From Prevotellaceae bacterium (GTDB lineage: Bacteria > Bacteroidota > Bacteroidia > Bacteroidales > Paludibacteraceae), in contig JAISXQ010000049.1 of assembly GCA_031270425.1 (NCBI GenBank), positions 1 through 10,345 on the forward strand: DNA of 10,345 nt, written 5' to 3'. Both the position numbers and the translations under genes were made by a program. The notes beneath the pieces are model-generated. The model saw only the letters and a list, made by a program, of their open reading frames with translations. It was not told the origin of the DNA and searched no databases. This document shows positions 6,089 through 10,345 of this stretch, piece after piece (position 1 is the stretch's first letter; each line of letters starts with the position of its first letter).

Positions 6089-7381
6089 ATGAAAACACAT
6101 TCAATTTTATTCAAAAGCCTTGTTCTTTGCTTTTTATTCAGTTTTTCGCTGTTGCAGGCGCAACTAATAAGAGTAAACGTAGCGCCCGATCACGCCGACT
6201 GGGTGTATAAACCCGGCGAAAAAGTAAAATTCAACGTAATCGTAACAAAGAACAACATCATTCTCAACGACGTATCCCTTCGTTACGAAACAGGACCCGA
6301 AATGCTTACTCCCGTAAAAAAAGAAAGCCTGACCTTGAAAACAGGCAGCGTTACAATCGACGGCGGCACGATGAAAGAAGCTGGCTTCCTGCGCTGTAAA
6401 GTCGTTGCCTTGTACGACGGAAAAGAATATACCGGACTGGCGACAGCCGCGTTCAGTCCCGAAACGATAAAACCAACAACCACCGAGCCGGAAGATTTCG
6501 TGGAATTTTGGGAAAAAGCCAAGGCGGAAGCCGCTAAAATTCCATTAGATACGCGGATGAGGCTGCTACCCGAACGTTGTACGGAAAAAACAACTGTTTA
6601 CGAAATCAACGTACAAAATTTCAAACTTGGAACGCGCCTCTACGGTATTTTATGCGTCCCGAAAGCGGACGGTAAATATCCGGCGATATTGAAAGGTCCC
6701 GGAGCAGGTGTGAACGCGTACAAGGGCGATATATACAACGCGGAAAAAGGAGCGATAACGCTTGAAATAGGCATACACGGCTTTCCGGTAACAATGGACG
6801 CTTCCGTTTACGAAAATATCAGGAACGGAGCGCTCAACGGTTATCCGAATTACAATCTGGATGATAAAGACCGCTATTATTACAAACGTGTTTACTTGGG
6901 ATGCGTCCGTGCGGTTGACCTGATTTACAGCCTGCCCAAATTTGACGGGAAAAATGTAGTTGTCGCCGGCGGAAGTCAGGGAGGCGCGTTGTCGATAGTT
7001 ACGGCGGCATTGGACAGCCGGATAAAAGGTTTGGCGGCATTTTATCCCGCTCTCAGCGATATGACGGGATATCTCTACAATCGCGCCGGAGGATGGCCTC
7101 ATTTATTTAGCGCAAGCAATCTGGCATACAACAATACGCCGCAAAAAATAGAAACAAGCAAATATTACGATGTGGTAAATTTCGCCCGTCATTTGAAAGT
7201 TCCCGGATTTTATTCATGGGGTTACAACGACGTAACCTGTCCGCCGACTTCGTTGTATTCGGCGTATAATGTAATAACCGCTCCGAAAACGCTGTATCTT
7301 GCCGAAGAAACCGGACACTGGACTCATCCTGAACAATGGGAAAAAGCCTGGAATTTCCTGTTTGAGCAACTTAAAAACTAA
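6089..7381 (+). CDS. Secreted acetyl xylan esterase-like alpha/beta hydrolase (AXE1/CE7 type)
   Basis: 430 residues with an N-terminal signal peptide (cut near LLQA-Q, after A24), so the enzyme is exported. Residues ~25-125 form a beta-rich, Ig-like N-terminal domain with the VYKPGEKVKFNV stretch. The alpha/beta-hydrolase domain follows: FVEFWEKAKAE (137-147) is the usual start of the AXE1 domain. The nucleophile elbow GGSQGG (294-299) gives Ser296, GYND (378-381) gives Asp381, and ETGHW (407-411) gives His410, a complete Ser-Asp-His triad. CE7 enzymes remove acetyl groups from xylo-oligosaccharides and related esters, and the family is the best guess for the substrate. No polysaccharide-utilisation genes (susC/susD) lie beside it. 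Its stop overlaps the end of convergent mutY by 11 bp. No TAnnTTTG promoter is evident upstream; the 5973-6030 palindrome sits before it. Confidence 0.88.
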   Translation: MKTHSILFKSLVLCFLFSFSLLQAQLIRVNVAPDHADWVYKPGEKVKFNVIVTKNNIILNDVSLRYETGPEMLTPVKKESLTLKTGSVTIDGGTMKEAGFLRCKVVALYDGKEYTGLATAAFSPETIKPTTTEPEDFVEFWEKAKAEAAKIPLDTRMRLLPERCTEKTTVYEINVQNFKLGTRLYGILCVPKADGKYPAILKGPGAGVNAYKGDIYNAEKGAITLEIGIHGFPVTMDASVYENIRNGALNGYPNYNLDDKDRYYYKRVYLGCVRAVDLIYSLPKFDGKNVVVAGGSQGGALSIVTAALDSRIKGLAAFYPALSDMTGYLYNRAGGWPHLFSASNLAYNNTPQKIETSKYYDVVNFARHLKVPGFYSWGYNDVTCPPTSLYSAYNVITAPKTLYLAEETGHWTHPEQWEKAWNFLFEQLKN

Positions 7382-8444
7382 CTCCGCCGTTTTCCAAAAA
7401 CAAGGAAATCAGTCTCGAAACCGGATAATCCTGCAAACGGCTTAACGGAACGCGAAGATATTCCTTTAAAAGCGGCGTTTCGTTATCAATACGAAGCAAT
7501 ATAAATTGAGCCTCGATTAACCGGTGGCTCAATTTATGTTTTACGGGAGTGGAAAAACGATGTAATTCTACGTCCACGCCCCCGAAAAGACGCTGGAAAT
7601 TACCGTCTTGCAGCAACTCCTCGCCCGAAAGCAATTTGCCGGCTTCAATAAGGGGAAACTCGTACAGCCCCGCCCAAATATCCTTCTCGCCGCGTTTTTT
7701 TAAATAGGTATCGGAAGCATGATTAACAAACAGATAGTTAAAATAACGGTTCGTAACGTTGCTTTTGTTCTCTTTTACCGGAAAATATTCCTGCCGTTTC
7801 AACTCATAAGCCTTGCACGCCGCCTGCAAAGGACAATCTCCGCATTTGGGCGACGCAGGCGTACACATCAACGCGCCAAAATCCATAATGGCTTGATTGT
7901 ATAAGGCGGGATGCTTTTTATCTATTAACTCCTGAGCCAATCCGGCAAATTCCTTTTTCCCTTTTGTGCTGTTGATAGGCGTAGCAATGCCGAATAACCT
8001 CGAAAGCACGCGGTACACATTACCGTCGACCACTGCATAAGGCTGATTGTAAGCAAGCGAACAGATAGCCGCCGCCGTGTAATCTCCCACTCCGCTTAAC
8101 GCGATAACATCATGATATTCACGGGGAAAAACGCCGTTAAAACTGCTTGCAATACGTTTTGCGGCTTTATGCAGATTGCGGGCTCGCGAATAGTAGCCCA
8201 AACCCTGCCAATATTTTAAAACTTCGTCTTCGGAAGCTCCGGCAAGAACTTTTACAGAAGGAAAACGTTGTATAAAACGAAGATAATAGTCGTAACCCTG
8301 GTTTACCCTGGTTTGTTGAAGTATAATCTCCGAAATCCAGATGCAGTAAGGATCGCCTGTTTCGCGCCAGGGCAAATCGCGTTTATTAACGCTGTACCAA
8401 CTTATTAAACTATCGGAAATACGAAAACCGGAATTTTTATTCAT
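7371..8444 (-). CDS. mutY: A/G-specific adenine DNA glycosylase
   Basis: Removes adenine mispaired with 8-oxoguanine or G in base excision repair. I chose the ATG at 8444 (357 residues) because family homology starts right there (SLISWYSVNKRDLPWR). The longer reading from 8531 would run through the divergent promoter of the next gene. Motifs: ISEIILQQTRV (37-47) with catalytic Glu39; the helix-hairpin-helix LSGVGDYTAAAI (116-127); VVDGNVYRVLSR (138-149) with catalytic Asp140; and the [4Fe-4S] cysteines C194, C201, C204 and C210 in the C-x6-C-x2-C-x5-C spacing of MutY/EndoIII. Residues ~230-357 form the Nudix-like domain that recognises 8-oxoG. Everything needed for activity is present. It converges on the esterase gene (11-bp overlap) and diverges from the thioredoxin gene over 106 bp. 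Confidence 0.96.
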   Translation of the reverse strand: MNKNSGFRISDSLISWYSVNKRDLPWRETGDPYCIWISEIILQQTRVNQGYDYYLRFIQRFPSVKVLAGASEDEVLKYWQGLGYYSRARNLHKAAKRIASSFNGVFPREYHDVIALSGVGDYTAAAICSLAYNQPYAVVDGNVYRVLSRLFGIATPINSTKGKKEFAGLAQELIDKKHPALYNQAIMDFGALMCTPASPKCGDCPLQAACKAYELKRQEYFPVKENKSNVTNRYFNYLFVNHASDTYLKKRGEKDIWAGLYEFPLIEAGKLLSGEELLQDGNFQRLFGGVDVELHRFSTPVKHKLSHRLIEAQFILLRIDNETPLLKEYLRVPLSRLQDYPVSRLISLFLENGGVSF

Positions 8445-8480
8445 TTTAACAGTTAACTCTAAAATTGTATCAATAAATGC

Positions 8481-8512
8481 TTTGCATCTTTCAATAAAAA
8501 GTCGCATCTTTG
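8481..8512 (+). promoter_or_regulatory. Promoter of the thioredoxin lipoprotein gene, in the mutY divergent region
   Basis: TTTG at 8481-8484 and CATCTTTG at 8505-8512 (one base off TAnnTTTG) are 20 bp apart and point toward the ATG at 8551. The octamer GCATCTTT occurs at both 8484-8491 and 8504-8511. No equally good element faces mutY. The 8445-8550 gap holds nothing else I recognise. Confidence 0.5.
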
Positions 8513-8550
8513 TACGCAAAAATAGTATCAAAAAAACGAAATAGCAAAAA

Positions 8551-9633
8551 ATGAGAAAAATAGTGTTATTTTTATTATCGCTTATCTTTGTCGCGTCTTG
8601 TACAAGAAACGATTATGTTATTGAAGGTAAGGCGGAAAATCTCGATTTGGAAGGTGGAACCGTATATATAGCCGAACGTGTGGGGCGCACATGGCAAACG
8701 TTGGACAGCATCTTTGTCGAAAACGGAAAATTCAGCTTTAAGGGTGAAGTCGACAGCGTCCGGATAGTTTATTTAAAGTTTAACTATGCAAGTAGAAACA
8801 ACACGCAAGTTTTTGTACTTGAACCGGGGGAAATAAAAATTGTGCTCGACAGCGCAAAAAATACGATTTCAGGAACAAAGCAAAACGATATTTTAAACAA
8901 ATACAACGAAGCCGAAGCAGAGCTCTATAAACGGGCGGGGGAAGCCGATGCTGCATTGAACGAAGCCGGAGCTTCGGACGCGGAGAAAGAACAGGAACAA
9001 CAAAAAATTTTCGACGAATACAAAGCCTTAATGGTCGATTATGCATCAAAATACGCCAACACCATTGTCGGCAACCATCTGTTTTCAAGCACATACTACT
9101 ATCTGACAATTGCCGAAAAAGAAGCCGTCATAGCTAAATTCAACGATAAAACACGAAAAATCGAGCGCATACAAAAAATAATTCAAAATCTTGAAATCGA
9201 GAAAAAAACAGCGGAAGGAAATCCTTTTACCGACTTCGAACAAACAAGCCCCGACGGACAAAAAATATCTCTGTCGTCGCTTGTGGGTAAAAGCGATTAT
9301 GTCCTGGTCGATTTTTGGGCTTCGTGGTGCGGTCCCTGCATACGTTCGTTTCCTGAGTTGAAAGAATTTTATAACAAACACAAAGGTTCGCAACTTGAAA
9401 TCTTGGGCGTATCACTCGATAACGACGAAGAAGCCTGGAAAAACGCGATTGCACAGTACGAACTGACCTGGCAACACATATCCGACCTGAAAGGATGGGA
9501 CAACGAGGCAGCCAAAGCCTACGCTGTGAGCGGTATTCCGAACACCGTGTTAATAGATAAAAACGGAAATATTGCAGGACGTAATTTGAGCATTGGAGAA
9601 ATAAAAGCGCTGTTATCTTCCGAAAAAGAATAA
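8551..9633 (+). CDS. Lipoprotein thioredoxin-like protein (DUF4369 + TlpA/redoxin domain)
   Basis: 360 residues. The signal peptide ends in a lipobox VASC with Cys17, so the protein is a membrane-anchored lipoprotein facing the periplasm. Residues ~23-115 are a DUF4369-like beta domain (YVIEGKAENLDLEGGTVYIA...). A helical, Glu/Lys/Ala-rich stretch follows at ~120-220 with coiled-coil character. The C-terminal redoxin domain (~228-360) carries DFWASWCGPC with the CxxC pair C260/C263. The matching cis-proline is P330 in SGIPNTVLIDKNG. The role expected from the family is disulfide reduction or thiol exchange in the periplasm, possibly with cytochrome maturation or stress functions; no partner is visible here. 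It has its own promoter and separates mutY from hup. Confidence 0.92.
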   Translation: MRKIVLFLLSLIFVASCTRNDYVIEGKAENLDLEGGTVYIAERVGRTWQTLDSIFVENGKFSFKGEVDSVRIVYLKFNYASRNNTQVFVLEPGEIKIVLDSAKNTISGTKQNDILNKYNEAEAELYKRAGEADAALNEAGASDAEKEQEQQKIFDEYKALMVDYASKYANTIVGNHLFSSTYYYLTIAEKEAVIAKFNDKTRKIERIQKIIQNLEIEKKTAEGNPFTDFEQTSPDGQKISLSSLVGKSDYVLVDFWASWCGPCIRSFPELKEFYNKHKGSQLEILGVSLDNDEEAWKNAIAQYELTWQHISDLKGWDNEAAKAYAVSGIPNTVLIDKNGNIAGRNLSIGEIKALLSSEKE

Positions 9634-9692
9634 GAAAACAAGAAAAATTTTAAAAAAAAGCGGCAAATGTTTTTTAATCAGAAGAAAAACTG

Positions 9693-9700
9693 TATATTTG
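9693..9700 (+). promoter_or_regulatory. Bacteroidota -7 element of the hup gene
   Basis: TATATTTG fits TAnnTTTG well. It stands 68 bp before the HU start codon, giving an A/T-rich leader. A T-run at 9670-9675 lies at -33 distance. The leader has no Shine-Dalgarno and ends in ATACCAAAATG. Confidence 0.6.
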
Positions 9701-9768
9701 CAGTTCGTTTTCAAAAATAAATTTATTATAAACAATCATATTTATTAACTAATTAAAAAAATACCAAA

Positions 9769-10041
9769 ATGACTAAAGCGGATATCGTAAACGAAATTGC
9801 CAAAAATACAGGCATTGACAAGACTACCGTATTAACCACAGTAGAAGCTTTTATCGAAACAGTAAAAGGCTCGTTGGCAAAAAAAGAAAATGTTTATTTA
9901 AGAGGATTCGGAAGTTTTGTTGTGAAACAAAGAGCCCAAAAAACAGCCCGGAACATTTCAAAGAATACAACAATCATTATTCCGGCTCACAGCATTCCAT
10001 CTTTCAAACCGTCGAAGGCTTTTTCTGCATTAGTAAAGTAA
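9769..10041 (+). CDS. hup: HU-family nucleoid DNA-binding protein
   Basis: A 90-residue histone-like protein, the normal HU length, that binds and bends DNA as a dimer. The N-terminal helices (TKADIVNEIAKNTGIDKTTV, 2-21) form the dimer core. GFGSF at 46-50 is the signature turn. The beta arm is RNISKNTTIIIPAH (61-74) with P72 at its tip, in place of the RNPxTGE of proteobacterial HU; this version is usual in Bacteroidota. The C-terminal FKPSKAF (79-85) is conserved. It is followed 27 bp later by the 29-codon basic peptide gene, and the terminator lies after that, so the two are probably one transcript. Confidence 0.95.
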   Translation: MTKADIVNEIAKNTGIDKTTVLTTVEAFIETVKGSLAKKENVYLRGFGSFVVKQRAQKTARNISKNTTIIIPAHSIPSFKPSKAFSALVK

Positions 10042-10068
10042 ATTTCGTCAAACAAAACAATTAAAAAA

Positions 10069-10158
10069 ATGCCAAGCGGTAAAAAAAGGAAAAGACATAA
10101 AATGTCAACGCACAAACGTAAAAAAAGACTACGTAAAAACAGACATAAAAAGAAATAA
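10069..10158 (+). CDS. 29-residue very basic protein, AURKAIP1/COX24 (bS22/mS38-like) type
   Basis: ATG at 10069 opens a 29-codon frame that begins MPSGKKRKRH and ends KNRHKKK before TAA. About two thirds of the residues are Lys or Arg, with three or more His. The same tiny protein, nearly residue for residue, is what I recall as the Bacteroidota AURKAIP1/COX24-domain protein found next to hup and rng. The domain is shared with mitochondrial mS38 and mycobacterial bS22 of the small ribosomal subunit, which suggests a ribosome-bound role by family relationship. The start follows AATTAAAAAA without a Shine-Dalgarno. It lies between hup and a strong terminator. Confidence 0.85.
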   Translation: MPSGKKRKRHKMSTHKRKKRLRKNRHKKK

Positions 10159-10181
10159 GTTAGTCTTTAACACATGCAGAA

Positions 10182-10220
10182 ACAAACTTAAGGGCTTGTA
10201 AAGCTTTAAGTTTGTTTTTG
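10182..10220 (+). terminator. Rho-independent terminator after the hup-basic peptide unit
   Basis: The outer arms ACAAACTTAA (10182-10191) and TTAAGTTTGT (10206-10215) pair perfectly. An inner GCTT (10194-10197) and AAGC (10201-10204) closes a GTA loop, with the G residues at 10192-10193 bulged or wobble-paired. T residues continue through 10219. The A-rich side also gives a possible reverse function, but no minus-strand gene ends here. Confidence 0.8.
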
Positions 10221-10240
10221 TATAAACCAAATCAAAAAAA

Positions 10241-10345
10241 GTGAATAGCGAATTAATAATCGATGCTAATCCATCGAAAATTTCAATTGCGCTGCTCGAA
10301 GACAAACATTTAGTAGAATTACACCAGGAAGGACGCGAAGAACAA
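10241..10345 (+). CDS. rng: Ribonuclease G/E family, N-terminal fragment (cut by window end)
   Basis: A GTG start at 10241, after ATCAAAAAAA, opens 35 codons that run off the window. The residues NSELIIDANPSKISIALLED, then KHLVELHQEGREEQ, are the conserved start of Bacteroidota RNase G/CafA (a family pattern ELVVDV...EVSIALLEDKRLVELQ), just before the S1 domain. RNase E/G endonucleases process rRNA and turn over mRNA. Only this first fragment is seen, so domains and catalytic residues cannot be checked. GTG is chosen because no in-frame ATG precedes it and the homology starts at residue 2-3. The gene follows the terminator of the hup unit, so it should have its own or read-through expression. 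Confidence 0.88.
   Translation, partial: MNSELIIDANPSKISIALLEDKHLVELHQEGREEQ

Noticed and set aside
8295-8314. Tandem 10-bp repeat ACCCTGGTTT x2 inside mutY
   Set aside because: It encodes the conserved LQQTRVNQG region of the glycosylase, so the repetition is best explained by coding constraint and chance.
8445-8531. N-terminal extension of MutY from an ATG at 8531
   Set aside because: The added 29 residues show no family similarity and would be encoded across the divergent thioredoxin promoter; the ATG at 8444 starts exactly where homology begins.

Overview
The window looks like chromosomal DNA of a Bacteroidota (Bacteroidales-type) bacterium. Four things support this. Several genes are preceded by the TAnnTTTG -7 element of Bacteroidota promoters. 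Start codons follow A-rich leaders rather than Shine-Dalgarno sequences. The right end carries an HU gene, then a 29-codon ribosomal-type basic peptide gene, then the start of RNase G. The lipoprotein thioredoxin has the DUF4369-plus-redoxin layout common in this phylum. The genus cannot be fixed from the sequence.

Left third (1-3745) is the accessory-looking part. It opens with the C-terminal part of a DUF4143-type ATPase (1-492), followed by a complete second ATPase of the same broad class (595-1791). A small overlapping ORF (1767-1985) has a C-terminus that resembles the tail of YhcG/DUF1016 nucleases, so it may be the debris of a larger gene. Next is a UDP-GlcNAc 2-epimerase gene (2008-3156) that carries a small palindromic element inserted in frame. 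After it comes a decayed IS1595-type transposase (3173-3640), missing its N-terminus and an internal block.

Middle (3746-7381) holds an NADP-dependent, eukaryotic-type isocitrate dehydrogenase, a GNAT acetyltransferase, a short exported Cys/Lys-rich protein, an intergenic hairpin repeat of dispersed-repeat type, and a secreted acetyl xylan esterase-like hydrolase. These genes share a strand but several have their own promoter, so they are probably not one operon.

Right third (7371-10345) holds housekeeping genes. mutY lies on the minus strand and overlaps the tail of the esterase gene. A lipoprotein thioredoxin diverges from it. The run hup, 29-aa basic peptide, terminator and rng (cut by the window edge) follows.

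I found no CRISPR array, tRNA, rRNA, intact mobile element or recognisable defence operon. The more unusual items are the two degraded genes, the in-frame palindrome inside wecB, the intergenic palindrome, and the very short basic protein that length-filtered gene calling tends to miss.
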